A stretch of DNA of 39,563 nt from Cupriavidus gilardii J11 (GCF_007829435.1 NZ_VLJN01000006.1:60191-99753); one strand, 5' to 3'. Shown: positions 9,288-24,933, numbered from the stretch's first letter. The notes: generated by a model not told the origin, from the sequence alone. Program-made: numbers and translations.

Positions 9288-9413
9288 AAAAGGGCGTCGC
9301 GCTGGCAATGGCGGCAAGCATGCCGCGACCGTTGCGAGCCCTTTGCGCAAAGCGGGACAAGCTTGCGCATTTCGTGCGCCCCGTGCCGTGCTGACGTACG
9401 GGACAATTCCCGG

Positions 9414-10877
9414 TCAAACGACGCGGGAGTAGCGCGCCGTGGAACCGGGAATCGTGCCGGCGTTGATGCGGACCACGGTCTGCGCCGATGCCGGTGGCAC
9501 TCCGCGCTCGTGGCGCAGATAGCGATCGAATGGCATGGCGACGCGCCGCACCAGCAGCCGGCCAAGCGCCGTCACATCGATCCGGTCATCGCCGATTCGC
9601 GCCAGGCCCTGTTGTGCCAACGCGCGCAATTCGGTCAGTTCTTCCGCGAAGCGCGAGGAGAAATCGATGCCGTGCCGCGACTCGATCGAGGCAATGTCCA
9701 ATGTGCCGTTGCACATCAATGCGCCGATGATCTCGCGCCGCAGCTGGTCGTCGGCGTCGCTGACATGCCCGCGCAGCACGGGCAGGCGGCCCGCATCGAT
9801 CGCGCCGTAATACTCGTCGAGCGTGCGGGCGTTCTGAATGTAGCGGCCGGCGACCGCGCCGATGGCCGATACGCCGAAGCCCAGCTGGTCATAACCGGCG
9901 TGAGTCGCATAGCCCTGGAAGTTTCGCTGCAATTTTCCCTGTCGCTGGGCTTGGGCGAGCGCATCGTCCGGCAACGCGAAATGGTCCATGCCGATATAGA
10001 CGTAGCCCGCCGCCGACAGGCGTTCGATCGCTGACACCAGGATGTCGAGCTTCTCGCCGGCGGACGGCAGCGCGGCTTCATCGATGCGCCGCTGGGGCTT
10101 GAATACGTGTGGCAGGTGGGCGTAGCTGTAGACCGACAGCCGATCGGGGCGCATGTCGATCACGCGGTCGATGGTGGCGGCGAAACGCGCGGTGGTCTGG
10201 TGGGGCAGGCCGTAGATCAGGTCCATGCCGATCGATGCGAAGCCGAGGCGGCGTGCCGCGTCAACCACCCGCTGCGTGTCCTGCACCGGTTGTACCCGGT
10301 GGATGGCGGCTTGCACCTGCGGATCGAAGTCCTGTACCCCAAGGCTGACGCGATTGAAGCCCAGTTCCGCCAGCAGCGTCATGCGGTCGTCGTCGACGCG
10401 TCGCGGATCGATTTCGATCGAATGCTCGCCGTCGGGCCGCAAGTCGAACTGCCGGTGCAAGGCAGCCATGACGGCGCGCATTTCCCCCGCATCGAGAAAG
10501 GTCGGTGTGCCCCCGCCCCAGTGGGATTGCAGTACCGGCCGCCGCTCGCCCAGGCGCGCGGCAACCAGTGCCATCTCGCGCGCCAGATAGCGGACGTAGC
10601 GGGCGCTACGGCCATGGTCGCGCGTGATGATCTTGTTGCAGCCGCAGTAGTAGCAGATGTTCTCGCAGAACGGGATATGCAGATAGAGCGACAGCGGTGC
10701 ATCGGCCCCCGCCGCACGGCAGTCGTCCAGCGCGCCGAGATAAGCGGCGTGGTCGAATCCGCTGTCAAAGCGGTCCGCGGTCGGGTAAGAGGTGTAGCGC
10801 GGTCCGTTGATATCGATGCGTTCCGCGAGCGCGCGGAAATCCGCGAGATCGTGGCGCTGCGGGGCGGTGTTTGCCAT
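9414..10877 (-). CDS. hemN: Oxygen-independent coproporphyrinogen III oxidase HemN
   Basis: This 487-residue radical SAM enzyme decarboxylates coproporphyrinogen III to protoporphyrinogen IX without oxygen in haem synthesis. The cluster motif is explicit: [16 protein letters not shown] gives the C-x3-C-x2-C-x-C pattern of true HemN. It is followed by [16 protein letters not shown] and [16 protein letters not shown], all HemN-typical, and the length agrees. The start at 10877 (MANTAPQ) is preferred to an ATG at 10913. The FNR/Anr-type site upstream fits oxygen-limited expression. The gene precedes rpn on the same strand. Confidence 0.96.
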   Translation of the reverse strand: MANTAPQRHDLADFRALAERIDINGPRYTSYPTADRFDSGFDHAAYLGALDDCRAAGADAPLSLYLHIPFCENICYYCGCNKIITRDHGRSARYVRYLAREMALVAARLGERRPVLQSHWGGGTPTFLDAGEMRAVMAALHRQFDLRPDGEHSIEIDPRRVDDDRMTLLAELGFNRVSLGVQDFDPQVQAAIHRVQPVQDTQRVVDAARRLGFASIGMDLIYGLPHQTTARFAATIDRVIDMRPDRLSVYSYAHLPHVFKPQRRIDEAALPSAGEKLDILVSAIERLSAAGYVYIGMDHFALPDDALAQAQRQGKLQRNFQGYATHAGYDQLGFGVSAIGAVAGRYIQNARTLDEYYGAIDAGRLPVLRGHVSDADDQLRREIIGALMCNGTLDIASIESRHGIDFSSRFAEELTELRALAQQGLARIGDDRIDVTALGRLLVRRVAMPFDRYLRHERGVPPASAQTVVRINAGTIPGSTARYSRVV

Positions 10878-10911
10878 GGGCGGCCTTCGGCAGATGAACA
10901 GTTCCGAGGCC

Positions 10912-10953
10912 ATCGTAGCGCCGCCGCGTGCCGGCCGGATTGACGGACGTCAA
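10912..10953 (-). promoter_or_regulatory. FNR/Anr box and -10 of the hemN promoter
   Basis: TTGACGGACGTCAA (10940-10953) matches the FNR/Anr dyad TTGAY-N4-RTCAA. On the minus strand a -10-like TACGAT lies at 10917-10912. A start site about seven bases downstream, near 10905, would put the dyad centre at about -41.5, the usual class II FNR activator position. This is a reading by eye without experimental support. Confidence 0.65.
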
Positions 10954-10994
10954 GTCCGGTGCAGCGATGCGCGTCCTGGCCGGGCACCGCGCCG

Positions 10995-12062
10995 CTACAC
11001 GCGGGGCAGCACCATCCTGGCGCGCAGTCCGCCTTCCGGTAAATTGGCCAGTGACAATTCCCCGCCATGGCGCGCCACGATGTCGGCCGCAATCGACAGG
11101 CCCATGCCCACGCCGCCGGTGGCGCGGCTGCGCGACGACTCAAGCCGGTAGAACGGCTCCAGCACACGCGTCAACTCGTCGGTGGGGATGCCCGGGCCGT
11201 CGTCGCACACATCGATCACGACCTTGTCGGCTGTGTCATTCAGCACGATATGCGCGCCGCCACCGTAGCGGTGGGCGTTCTCGACCAGGTTGATCAGCGC
11301 GCGGCGCAGTTCGGCCGGATACGCGGCCATCGGCGCGACATGACCCGTGACATCGACGTTCTGTCCCAGTTCGTTGGCATCGTCGACCACTGCCTGCACG
11401 AGCGCCTGCAGGTCGACCCGCTGCCGGGGACCGATGGCGCCTTCGCGCTCGCGCAGGAAGCCGAGGGTGGCGTCGATGAGCGCATTCATTTCGGCGAGGT
11501 CCTGGTGCAGGCGCTGGCGCAATGGACCGTCGTCCAGTGCCTCGATGCGCAGTCCCATGCGAGTCAGCGGCGTGCGCAGGTCGTGGGACACCGCGGCGAG
11601 AAAGCGGCCCTGCTGCGCGAGCTGGGCCTGGATGCGCTGCTGCATGCGGTTGAAGGCGTCGGCTGCCTCGCGCGCCTCTACCGGGCCGGAGCCAGGATCG
11701 AGCGGCGCGGCATGGACGTCCTGCGCAAGCTCCCGCGCGCTGCGCGCCAGATCCTGTACCGGCCGGGCCAGCAGACGGGCACCGGCCCACGCAGCGGCCA
11801 GCATCGCCGCGATCTGCAGCAGAAACCCCAATTGCCTCGGGCCGAGCGGACCGGGCGGGGGCGGTGCGGCGGCGCGCGGGTGGTCGGCGATGGCGGCCTG
11901 GGGCGACGGCGCGCCAACGGCCGCATGCGGGGCGAAGCGCCTGTGGTCCGGATGCGGGAACACCGTTTCCATCACGATGAAGCCCAGCACGTGTACCACC
12001 AGCATGATCGACGCCATCACGCCGAACAGCCGGGAAAACATCGTGTCGTGCCGCCGCGCCAT
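10995..12062 (-). CDS. Two-component sensor histidine kinase (EnvZ-like)
   Basis: This 355-residue inner-membrane kinase has a transmembrane segment at about 14-32 and a short proline-rich periplasmic loop of only about 45 residues (PHPDHRRFAPH to PPPPGPLGP). A second transmembrane segment at about 78-96 and a HAMP linker (LARPVQDLARSARELA) follow. The H-box SHDLRTPLTRM has the phosphorylated His at about 160, and the ATPase domain carries the N-box (LINLVENAHRYG), G1 (DVCDDGPGIP) and G2 (GVGMGLSIA). It starts four bases after the response regulator stop, so the pair is one operon. The small loop resembles kinases that sense through the membrane or a partner. The signal is unknown. Confidence 0.93.
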   Translation of the reverse strand: MARRHDTMFSRLFGVMASIMLVVHVLGFIVMETVFPHPDHRRFAPHAAVGAPSPQAAIADHPRAAAPPPPGPLGPRQLGFLLQIAAMLAAAWAGARLLARPVQDLARSARELAQDVHAAPLDPGSGPVEAREAADAFNRMQQRIQAQLAQQGRFLAAVSHDLRTPLTRMGLRIEALDDGPLRQRLHQDLAEMNALIDATLGFLREREGAIGPRQRVDLQALVQAVVDDANELGQNVDVTGHVAPMAAYPAELRRALINLVENAHRYGGGAHIVLNDTADKVVIDVCDDGPGIPTDELTRVLEPFYRLESSRSRATGGVGMGLSIAADIVARHGGELSLANLPEGGLRARMVLPRV

Positions 12063-12066
12063 GGCG

Positions 12067-12858
12067 TCAGCCCTCGACGCGAGCGGTTAGCACGTAACCT
12101 TCGCCGCGCACGGTGCGGATGAGCGTCGGGTGGCGCGGATCATCGCGCAGCTTCTGGCGCAGCCGCGACACCAGCAGATCGATACTGCGGTCGAACACGT
12201 CCAGCTCGCGGCCGCGGGCCTGCTGTATCAACTGCTCGCGGTCCAGCACCTGATTGGGATGGTCGAGGAAGGTCAGCAACAGGCGGAATTCCGCGTTGGA
12301 CAGCGGCACCACGGTGTCTTCATGGTCGATCAGCTGGCGCAGCACGGTGTGAAGCCGCCAGCCGGCGAAGCGCACTTCCACCGCCGGTCCGGCGGCGCCG
12401 TGGCCCGGCGCCTGCGGTTGCCGCGTGCCGGCACGGCTGCGGCGCAGCACCGTGTGGATGCGCGCGACCAGCTCTCGCATCTCGAACGGCTTGGTGACAT
12501 AGTCGTCCGCACCGACCTCGAGCCCCACCACGCGATCGGCCAGTTCGGCGCGCGCGGTGAGCATGATGACCGGGATGTCGCCCTGCTCGCGCAATTCGCG
12601 GCACAGCATCAGCCCGTTCTCGCCGGGCAGGGACAGATCGAGGATAACGAGGTCATAGGTCGATGCGGCCAGCGCGTCGCGCATTGCCACGCCGCCTTCG
12701 ACACCGTCGGCGCGCATGCCGAAGCCGGCCAGGTAGTCGGCCAGCATGGCACGGATCTGCGCGTCGTCGTCGACGATCAGCAGGCGGGTGGCGGCCTGCT
12801 CGGAGGGGCCGCCGGCGGCCTGTGTGGAAGAGGGGATGGCGCGGGATGAGGCGTTCAT
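12067..12858 (-). CDS. OmpR family response regulator
   Basis: This 263-residue cytoplasmic DNA-binding regulator has a receiver domain at about 25-140 with the acidic pocket IVDDD, the phosphorylated Asp in VILDLSLPGENG at about residue 74, and Lys in VTKPFEMREL. A winged-helix DNA-binding domain follows (LSNAEFRLLLTFLDHPNQVL and SIDLLVSRLRQKL), ending in RTVRGEGYVLTA. The start at 12858 gives a 24-residue tail before the receiver, and its ribosome site is weak, so a slightly different start is possible. It is first in an operon with the kinase. No target can be named; OmpR is used for the family only. Confidence 0.93.
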   Translation of the reverse strand: MNASSRAIPSSTQAAGGPSEQAATRLLIVDDDAQIRAMLADYLAGFGMRADGVEGGVAMRDALAASTYDLVILDLSLPGENGLMLCRELREQGDIPVIMLTARAELADRVVGLEVGADDYVTKPFEMRELVARIHTVLRRSRAGTRQPQAPGHGAAGPAVEVRFAGWRLHTVLRQLIDHEDTVVPLSNAEFRLLLTFLDHPNQVLDREQLIQQARGRELDVFDRSIDLLVSRLRQKLRDDPRHPTLIRTVRGEGYVLTARVEG

Positions 12859-12977
12859 GAATCGGAGCGGCTTGGCGCCGGCAAGCGGATGCCGGCCGGC
12901 TTGCACTGTACCAGCCGGTGCCGAACGGTCCTTACCGACTTGGTATCGGTTCTGTTACACGGTCCTGATCGATGCCC

Positions 12978-15074
<2,097 letters not shown>

Positions 15075-15237
15075 GAGGCGGGATGGCGAGTCGTGAAGCG
15101 GCGGCGCGCCGCGTGCCGGCCATGTGCGGCGGCCGGCGCGTACCTGTTGCAGGCGGAGCCGACGATGCTAACACGGGCCAGTGGCCGTGCCTGTCGCATG
15201 CCGTTGACAGCGGCAGGGCCGGCGGTTAGAGTCGCGC

Positions 15238-15473
15238 CATCCGCACGGGAGAGCGCGCGTTCATTCGCGCCGCCGAAGGGGAATCACCCGCAAACTCTCA
15301 GGCACCATGGACCGGGCGGATCGGCATGCAGTATGCACACGATGTATGCCGTACTCTGGAGAGCGGCACCCGTCATTCATATGATCGATGCATGGCGAGC
15401 GTGCCCACCGAAGGGGCGCACGACGGAACCGAACGTGTACGTCGTAATCTCTCAGGTATCGAGGACAGAGGGG
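15238..15473 (+). ncRNA. Tandem glycine riboswitch upstream of gcvT
   Basis: Two glycine aptamers lie in tandem. The first holds CGGGAGAGCGCG, GCCGAAGGGG and AACTCTCAGGCA (about 15244-15303). The second starts at CTCTGGAGAGCG (15354) and holds CACCGAAGGGGC and AATCTCTCAGGTAT. Its P1 stem is CTCTG (15354-15358) paired with CAGAG (15466-15470). This is the classic cooperative glycine riboswitch of gcv operons, which usually turns expression on. A terminator begins where aptamer 2 ends. Confidence 0.93.
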
Positions 15474-15542
15474 TCATCCGTCGCGACGGGTTCGCCAGCG
15501 GCCACGCAGGCCGCCGAGCCGCGCGACGGATGACCCCTTTTT
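15470..15542 (+). terminator. Riboswitch expression-platform terminator
   Basis: A perfect 16-bp stem (15470-15485 with 15522-15537) is followed by TTTTT. Its 5' arm begins at the last base of the P1 stem of the second glycine aptamer, so ligand-stabilised P1 and terminator meet at this point. The 36-base loop contains further pairing potential that could serve as an antiterminator. This is consistent with glycine-dependent readthrough into gcvT. Confidence 0.85.
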
Positions 15543-15585
15543 GTTGCGCGCCGCGCGCGCCCCGAACCACGCTCCGAGGACATCC

Positions 15586-16713
15586 ATGACGCTTCAGGCC
15601 ACGCCCCTCAATGCCATCCACCGCGCGCTCGGCGCCCGCATGGTCGATTTCGGCGGCTGGGACATGCCGGTCAATTACGGCTCGCAGATCGAGGAACATC
15701 ACGCGGTTCGCACCGATGCCGGCATGTTCGACGTGTCGCACATGTGCGTGGTGGATCTGCAGGGCGCCAATGTGCGCGCCTTCCTTCGCGGCCTGCTGGC
15801 CAATAACGTCGACAAGCTGCAAACCCCTGGCAAGGCACTGTACTCGTGCATGCTGAACGAGCGCGGCGGCGTGATCGACGACCTGATCGTCTATTTCTTT
15901 GCCGAGGATCGCTTCCGGCTGGTCGTCAACGCCAGCACCGCCTTGGGCGACATCGAGTGGATCCGTGAGCGCAACTCGGCCACTGGCAGCGACGTGACCA
16001 TCACGCCGCGCCGGGGCGACAACGTGCCCGACGGCGTCGCGCCGCTGGCGATCGTCGCGGTGCAGGGTCCCAACGCGCGCGCCAAGGTGTGGGCGACGTT
16101 TCCGTCCACGCAAGCGAGCGAGCAGCTCAAGCCCTTCAATGCGGTCACCGTCGACGACCCGCTGGTGGGCGAAATCATGGTGGCCCGTACCGGCTATACC
16201 GGCGAGGACGGCTTCGAGCTGGTGGTGCCCGCCGAGAGCGTGGCCGGCGTCTGGGAGAAGCTGCACGCCGCCGGCGTGCGTCCCGCCGGCCTTGGCGCGC
16301 GGGACACGCTGCGACTGGAAGCCGGCATGAACCTGTACGGCCAGGACATGGATATCCACACCTCGCCGCTGGATGCCGGCCTTGGCTGGACGGTGGATCT
16401 GCAGAGCGAACGCGACTTCACCGGCAAGGCGGCGCTGCAGTCCAGCGGCCAGCGCTGGCAGTTCGCCGGCCTGATCCTGCGCGACAAGGGCGGCGTACTG
16501 CGCGCGCACCAGAAGGTCCTGACGGCCGCGGGAGATGGCGAGATCACCTCCGGAACGTTCAGCCCGACGCTGTCCCAATCGATTGCCTTTGCCCGCCTGC
16601 CCAAGGACGTCGCGCCGGGCAGCGACGTGCAGGTCGAGATCCGCGACCGCAAACTGGCGGCCACTGTGGTTAAACTGCCGTTTGTGCGCAATGGCAAGGC
16701 ACTCGTGAGCTGA
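15586..16713 (+). CDS. gcvT: Glycine cleavage system T protein (aminomethyltransferase)
   Basis: This 375-residue T protein transfers the methylene group from the aminomethyl-lipoyl arm of GcvH to tetrahydrofolate, releasing ammonia. Family landmarks are [47 protein letters not shown] and the C-terminal [22 protein letters not shown]. The usual bacterial length is about 365-375. ATG 15586 has GAGGA five bases upstream. It is the first gene after the glycine riboswitch terminator, with gcvH and gcvP behind it. The VSHM region normally reads VSHMGE or VSHMTQ; here it is VSHMCV, a minor change outside the folate-binding aspartate. Confidence 0.97.
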   Translation: MTLQATPLNAIHRALGARMVDFGGWDMPVNYGSQIEEHHAVRTDAGMFDVSHMCVVDLQGANVRAFLRGLLANNVDKLQTPGKALYSCMLNERGGVIDDLIVYFFAEDRFRLVVNASTALGDIEWIRERNSATGSDVTITPRRGDNVPDGVAPLAIVAVQGPNARAKVWATFPSTQASEQLKPFNAVTVDDPLVGEIMVARTGYTGEDGFELVVPAESVAGVWEKLHAAGVRPAGLGARDTLRLEAGMNLYGQDMDIHTSPLDAGLGWTVDLQSERDFTGKAALQSSGQRWQFAGLILRDKGGVLRAHQKVLTAAGDGEITSGTFSPTLSQSIAFARLPKDVAPGSDVQVEIRDRKLAATVVKLPFVRNGKALVS

Positions 16714-16824
16714 CGCGGCTCGCATCCACAACGGTCGAATCGAAACCCGCCTTCCCACCATCGGCTGTGCCATGGGCAGGCGGCACACAAAAGAATCCCA
16801 AGAATCTGAATCCGGAGAATCTCG

Positions 16825-17205
16825 ATGAATTTTCCCGCTGACCTCAAGTACACCGAGTCGCACGAATGGGTGCGGGTCGAAGCCGACGGCACGCTGACCA
16901 TCGGCATTACCGACCACGCGCAGGACGCACTCGGCGACATCGTCTTCCTCGAGTTGCCGGAAGTGGGCCGCGCGGTCGGCGCCGGCGACGCGCTGGCGGT
17001 GGTCGAATCGGTCAAGGCCGCTTCGGACATCTACGCGCCGGTGGCCGGCGAGGTAATCGCCGTCAACGACGCCGCCGCCGCGGCGCCGGAGAGCGTCAAC
17101 GCCAATGCCTTCGATGCCTGGCTGTTCAAGCTCAAGCCGGCCAACGCCGACGACGTCAACGGCCTGATGACGGTCGACGCCTACAAGGCCAGCGTCGGCG
17201 CGTAA
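16825..17205 (+). CDS. gcvH: Glycine cleavage system H protein (lipoyl carrier)
   Basis: This 126-residue carrier protein shuttles the aminomethyl intermediate between GcvP and GcvT on a lipoyl-lysine. The lipoylated lysine is K64 in [15 protein letters not shown]. The N-terminal [10 protein letters not shown] and [18 protein letters not shown] are nearly invariant in the family, and the length matches. GGAG lies upstream of the ATG. It is 111 bases after gcvT and 82 before gcvP, in the same operon. Confidence 0.97.
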   Translation: MNFPADLKYTESHEWVRVEADGTLTIGITDHAQDALGDIVFLELPEVGRAVGAGDALAVVESVKAASDIYAPVAGEVIAVNDAAAAAPESVNANAFDAWLFKLKPANADDVNGLMTVDAYKASVGA

Positions 17206-17287
17206 CGCGCCCGGCGCCCACGCCGCCGCGGCGCCGGTCCCTGGCTGACCACCACGGACTGGCCCCGCCTTCCACGAGCCACTTGCC

Positions 17288-20206
<2,919 letters not shown>

Positions 20207-20374
20207 ACGGAGGGTGCCCCGCGCGCACCGGTGCATGACCCGCTGGGCCTTGTGGCACGCGGGTTTTCGCCAACGGTGCGCTGGCGGCTCCACTCGGGCA
20301 CGCGCCTTGCCTCCGACATGATGTTCCGGGCCGGTGGACCGGCGGAAGTCTCGTCGTCAAGAGGAGGTGTGTCT

Positions 20375-20908
20375 ATGTGGAGCCTGAGCGCCCCGTGGTG
20401 GGAGTTGATGGTCCGTGCGCTGATTATCTATTTCGCGCTGCTGCTGATGTTGCGCATGGGGGGCAAACGGCAGATCGGGCAGATGACCCCCTTCGACCTG
20501 ATCCTGCTGCTGATCCTGTCGGAGGGCGTGCAGAACGCCATGATCGCCGGCGATGAGTCGGTGTCGGGCGGATTGATCGTCGCCGCCACGCTGATCGGCG
20601 TCAATGCGCTGGTGAGCTGGGTCAACTGGCGCAGTCGCAAGCTCGAATATGCGCTGGAAGGCCGGCCGCAAATGCTGATCCGCGACGGCAAGGTGTTCCA
20701 GGACATCATGCACGAAGCCCGCATCAGCAGCGACGACCTGATGAAGGTGTTGCGGCGTGAAGGCTGCAACAGCCTGGACGACGTCCACATCGCGATCCTG
20801 GAGAACGACGGCTCGATCAGCGTGCTGAAGTACAAGGAAATGCCAGACAAACCGCCCGGCCCCGGCGTATCGCTGTGGCTGCGGCCCGAAGACGACAAGC
20901 CGGTCTAG
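20375..20908 (+). CDS. DUF421 (YetF-like) membrane protein
   Basis: This 177-residue protein has three hydrophobic helices (about 8-30, 35-55 and 62-85) followed by a soluble domain, as in the DUF421/YetF family. Family marks are RMGGKRQIGQMTPFDLILLL near the second helix and the soluble stretch RPQMLIRDGKVFQDIMHEARISSDDL. Function is not settled for the family. ATG 20375 has a near-consensus GAGGAGGT seven bases before it. The gene sits between gcvP (168 bases) and sdaA (32 bases), all on one strand, so it may share the glycine-controlled transcript; it is not a known part of glycine catabolism. Confidence 0.88.
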   Translation: MWSLSAPWWELMVRALIIYFALLLMLRMGGKRQIGQMTPFDLILLLILSEGVQNAMIAGDESVSGGLIVAATLIGVNALVSWVNWRSRKLEYALEGRPQMLIRDGKVFQDIMHEARISSDDLMKVLRREGCNSLDDVHIAILENDGSISVLKYKEMPDKPPGPGVSLWLRPEDDKPV

Positions 20909-20940
20909 CGAGCTAGCGGGGCCGGCGCCAGGACACCAAG

Positions 20941-22317
<1,377 letters not shown>

Positions 22318-22362
22318 CGGTGTTGGGATTTTTATCCCCGTCGTCACTCACCCATTCCAGAC

Positions 22363-22397
22363 AAAAAAGCCCACGGCATGCCGTGGGCTTTTTTTGT
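22363..22397. terminator. Bidirectional terminator between sdaA and the cytochrome c gene
   Basis: An 11-bp palindromic stem (AGCCCACGGCA with TGCCGTGGGCT) is flanked by six As on the left and seven Ts on the right, so it can end transcription from both the plus-strand sdaA and the minus-strand cytochrome gene. Confidence 0.93.
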
Positions 22398-22426
22398 CGC
22401 GACGCCAGCGGTATCGCTGAGCCGAC

Positions 22427-23251
22427 TTACTTCGACGCGTTGACCATGTAGTCGACCGCGGCCATCACATCGGCGTCAGCGCCCGCATAGCCGCCCTTCG
22501 GAGGCATCACGCCCTTGCCCTTGATCGCGGAGGCGTGCAGCGCGTCCATGCCCTGTTGCAGGCGCGGCGCCCACGCAGCCTTGTCGCCCACCTTCGGCGC
22601 ACCGGCGACGCCGGCGGCGTGGCAGGCGGCGCAGACCTGGTCGTAGACGCGCTTGCCGGTTTCCGCCGACGCCCCGGCGGGGGCGGCGGCCTGGGTTTGC
22701 GCCGGGGCATCGGCCGCAGGAGCCGCGGCCGTGGGAGCGGCCGGCGCGGGAGCGGCCGGTTCCTGCAGCTTGCCGCCGGCCGAGTTGACCAGGTGAACCA
22801 TCGCAAGCGCCAGTTCGTGATCGGCCACGTCGTCGGGCGAGGTGCCGGCACGCGGCGGCATCGCCCCCTTGCCGTTCAGCACCGACTTCAGCAGTCCGTC
22901 GAAGCCCTGGCCCAGACGCGCGGTCCAGTCACCGGGGGTGCCAAACTTCGGCGCACCAGCCGCGCCCGTGGCGTGGCACGCCGCGCAAACGTTCTTGTAG
23001 ATCTCTTCACCGGACTTATACACACGCGGGGCGTTCGCATCACGCAATTCGAGCGACGCGACCGGCTTGATGCGGTCGTTGGTGGCTTCGACCGTGGCGG
23101 TCGAGCCCGCGCCTTCAGGGGCCCCATGTCCAACGAAACTCACCAGCAGGATGATGACCACGATCGGCACCAGGAAGGCGGCGATCACAACCGCGATCAG
23201 TTGCTTGGGGGTCTTGATGGGAGACTCGTGTTCTTTGTGGACGTCGCTCAT
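22427..23251 (-). CDS. Membrane-anchored dihaem cytochrome c (c5-type)
   Basis: This 274-residue electron carrier has an N-terminal transmembrane anchor (LIAVVIAAFLVPIVVIILLV, about residues 19-38). Two periplasmic c-type haem domains follow, each with a CxxCH site: CAACHATG in the first and CAACHAAG in the second. A flexible Ala/Pro-rich linker of about 40 residues joins them. Each domain has a downstream axial-ligand candidate in GAMPPRAGT or GVMPPKGGY, as in c5-type cytochromes. The start at 23251 (MSDVHKEHE) is chosen as the usual cytosolic head; the ribosome site is weak. No oxidase genes are nearby, so the partner is unknown. Confidence 0.92.
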   Translation of the reverse strand: MSDVHKEHESPIKTPKQLIAVVIAAFLVPIVVIILLVSFVGHGAPEGAGSTATVEATNDRIKPVASLELRDANAPRVYKSGEEIYKNVCAACHATGAAGAPKFGTPGDWTARLGQGFDGLLKSVLNGKGAMPPRAGTSPDDVADHELALAMVHLVNSAGGKLQEPAAPAPAAPTAAAPAADAPAQTQAAAPAGASAETGKRVYDQVCAACHAAGVAGAPKVGDKAAWAPRLQQGMDALHASAIKGKGVMPPKGGYAGADADVMAAVDYMVNASK

Positions 23252-23628
23252 GCTGGACTCTCGTTTTGCAGGAAACCCGTGCCGCTCGCGGTCGGCATGC
23301 CTTATTGGGGACAACACCGGGGACCAGCCCGAGGCAGGCTGGCCGTCTCATGCACGCCCGGGGTTCCGGTCCGGCGGCGTGACGCCCTACCGCCTCTCCC
23401 TGCCTCGCGAGTGAACGCGACGCGGCCCCGATTTTGTGCAAATAACGGGCGATTATAGCGTCAAAGACCTGCCGAATGGAGCGTAAAGCGCCTGCCGGAG
23501 CGTCCCCGATCTGTCCGCGGATACGCAGAACATGGACGCCCGCCCGCAAACACGGTATCCTATGCGACTTTCCGGCAGCGGCATTCGCTGGTTGCCTTCC
23601 GCGCGGTCTCCCAACCGCCGCATGTGAT

Positions 23629-23704
23629 GCGCCCGTAGCTCAATGGATAGAGTACTGCCCTCCGAAGGCAGGGGTTGCTGGTTCGATCCCAGCCGGGCGC
23701 GCCA
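23629..23704 (+). tRNA. tRNA-Arg (CCG)
   Basis: A complete 76-base cloverleaf: acceptor stem GCGCCCG with CGGGCGC, anticodon stem CTGCC with GGCAG around loop CTCCGAA (anticodon CCG, arginine), T-arm GCTGGTTCGATCCCAGC, and an encoded CCA end. Its 3' 48 bases are the insertion target of the following element; the insertion keeps the tRNA intact. Confidence 0.97.
23657..23704 (+). repeat. attL: 48-bp direct repeat (3' part of tRNA-Arg)
   Basis: This stretch, from the anticodon stem through CCA, is repeated exactly at 29072-29119. It marks the left junction of the integrated element. Confidence 0.93.
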
Positions 23705-23705
23705 T

Positions 23706-23724
23706 TAAAATCAAGGGCTTACCC
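23706..23724 (+). repeat. Inverted repeat flanking the att core, left copy
   Basis: TAAAATCAAGGGCTTACCC lies directly after the tRNA. A near-identical sequence (AAAATCAAGGACTTACC, one mismatch) lies on the minus strand at 29019-29035. In the excised circle these would flank the att core symmetrically. Confidence 0.8.
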
Positions 23725-23760
23725 AAGCTCCAGCCGCGATTTGTGGTGTTTCCGGATTTG

Positions 23761-23790
23761 TTGCTGCATTTTTGCTGCAGTCCTGCTGCA
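23761..23790 (+). repeat. 11-bp-phased TGCTGCA repeats (candidate integrase arm sites)
   Basis: TGCTGCA occurs at 23762, 23773 and 23784, exactly 11 bp apart, so on one face of the helix. Related copies lie near the right end: 28959 and 28970 in direct orientation, again 11 bp apart, and 29002-29008 inverted. Such phased repeats by attP are typical of arm-type integrase or excisionase sites. Confidence 0.65.
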
Positions 23791-23843
23791 AATATCAGAC
23801 GTCTGAGGAGCTATACCCTGTTCCCCATGTTCAAGGAACAGAG

Positions 23844-24872
23844 ATGGCATCCATCATCCCACGCGGTCCGTATCAATTCCAGGCCCAGGTTCGCCGCAAG
23901 GGCTACCCCACGCAGATTAAGACGTTCGAGTCCTTCCAGGAGGCCCAAAAGTGGGCTGATAAGGTCGAGGCCGAGATGACGCTCGGCACCTTCATCGACC
24001 GGTCCGTTCTCGAACGCACGACCTTTGGCGACCTGCTCGAGCGGTATGCCAGGGAGGAGACGCCGAAGAAGCGCGGCGCGGAAACCGAACTGGTGCGCCT
24101 CCGCGCGCTGCAGAAGCACCCCCTTGCGGCCCGGCCACTCTCCAAGCTGCGAAAAGTCGACTTCGCAACCTATCGCGACGAGCGGTCGAAGACGTGCTGC
24201 GACGAAACGGTCCGGCGCGAACTCGTTATCATCTCGGCCGTTTTCACGACCGCCCGGGAACTCTGGGAACTGCCGGTCGGAAATCCGCTTGCCGGTGTCA
24301 AATGGCCAGACAAGGGAGACCATCGCGAGCGGCGCCTCGAAGGCGATGAGGAAGCCCGACTGCTGGAAGCGGCCAGCAGTAGCCGCACGCCAGCATTGCG
24401 ACTCTGCATCATCCTGGCGATTGAAACCGGGATGCGCTCCGGCGAGATGGTCAATCTGCGCTGGGAACAGATTGACCTCGAGAAACACATCATCCGGCTC
24501 GACATGACGAAAAACGGTGATGCGCGGACAGTGCCGCTGTCGGAGCGCGCAGAAGCGGCAATTCGCGAGCTTTCCCCGCAGGCATCTGGGCGTCTGACGA
24601 CTTTCTACGACGCTCGCGGATTGCGAAAGGCATTCAAGCTGGCCTGCGAGCGCGCTGGCATTAATGGATTGCGTCCTCACGACCTGCGGCACGAAGCCGC
24701 GTCACAACTGGCACCGCGGATGCAGACCGCGACGCTGGCCAAGGTTCTCGGCTGGAGAACTCTGCAGATGGCCATGCGATATTACAACCCGACTGACGAC
24801 GAACTGGTGCATGCGGTGCGAAGGCCAGCCGCCAGGGCGGACCGTGACGGGGACATCGCGGTCGCCGGTTAA
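23844..24872 (+). CDS. Site-specific tyrosine recombinase (integrase)
   Basis: This 342-residue phage-type integrase would catalyse insertion and excision of the element at the tRNA-Arg 3' end. An N-terminal arm-binding stretch (PRGPYQFQAQVRRKGYPTQ) is followed by a SAM-like core-binding domain at about 55-145 and the catalytic domain. The catalytic set is complete: R198 in TGMRSGEMVNL, the lysine in DMTKNGDARTV, H279 and R282 in HDLRHE, W at the second histidine position in LGWRTLQM, and Tyr313 in MRYYNP. ATG 23844 has AAGGA seven bases upstream; the longer frame to 23772 overlaps the phased arm repeats and is unlikely to be translated. It faces away from the tRNA. Confidence 0.93.
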   Translation: MASIIPRGPYQFQAQVRRKGYPTQIKTFESFQEAQKWADKVEAEMTLGTFIDRSVLERTTFGDLLERYAREETPKKRGAETELVRLRALQKHPLAARPLSKLRKVDFATYRDERSKTCCDETVRRELVIISAVFTTARELWELPVGNPLAGVKWPDKGDHRERRLEGDEEARLLEAASSSRTPALRLCIILAIETGMRSGEMVNLRWEQIDLEKHIIRLDMTKNGDARTVPLSERAEAAIRELSPQASGRLTTFYDARGLRKAFKLACERAGINGLRPHDLRHEAASQLAPRMQTATLAKVLGWRTLQMAMRYYNPTDDELVHAVRRPAARADRDGDIAVAG

Positions 24873-24905
24873 AGCCCCCCGGCGTATCCCGAGACTTGGA
24901 TAGAA

Positions 24906-24933
24906 GACCGGGCGTCGAGCATGACGCCCGGTC
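24906..24933. other. 11-bp hairpin after the integrase gene
   Basis: GACCGGGCGTC pairs perfectly with GACGCCCGGTC around the loop GAGCAT, 33 bases after the integrase stop. No T-tract follows. It may be an intrinsic stop of weak type or an RNA-stabilising hairpin. The rest of the 335-base gap up to the recombinase gene shows no convincing gene. Confidence 0.6.

Noticed and set aside
23772-23843. Upstream extension of the integrase
   Set aside because: It would translate the phased TGCTGCA repeats, has no ribosome site, and does not resemble integrase N-termini; ATG 23844 has a good one.
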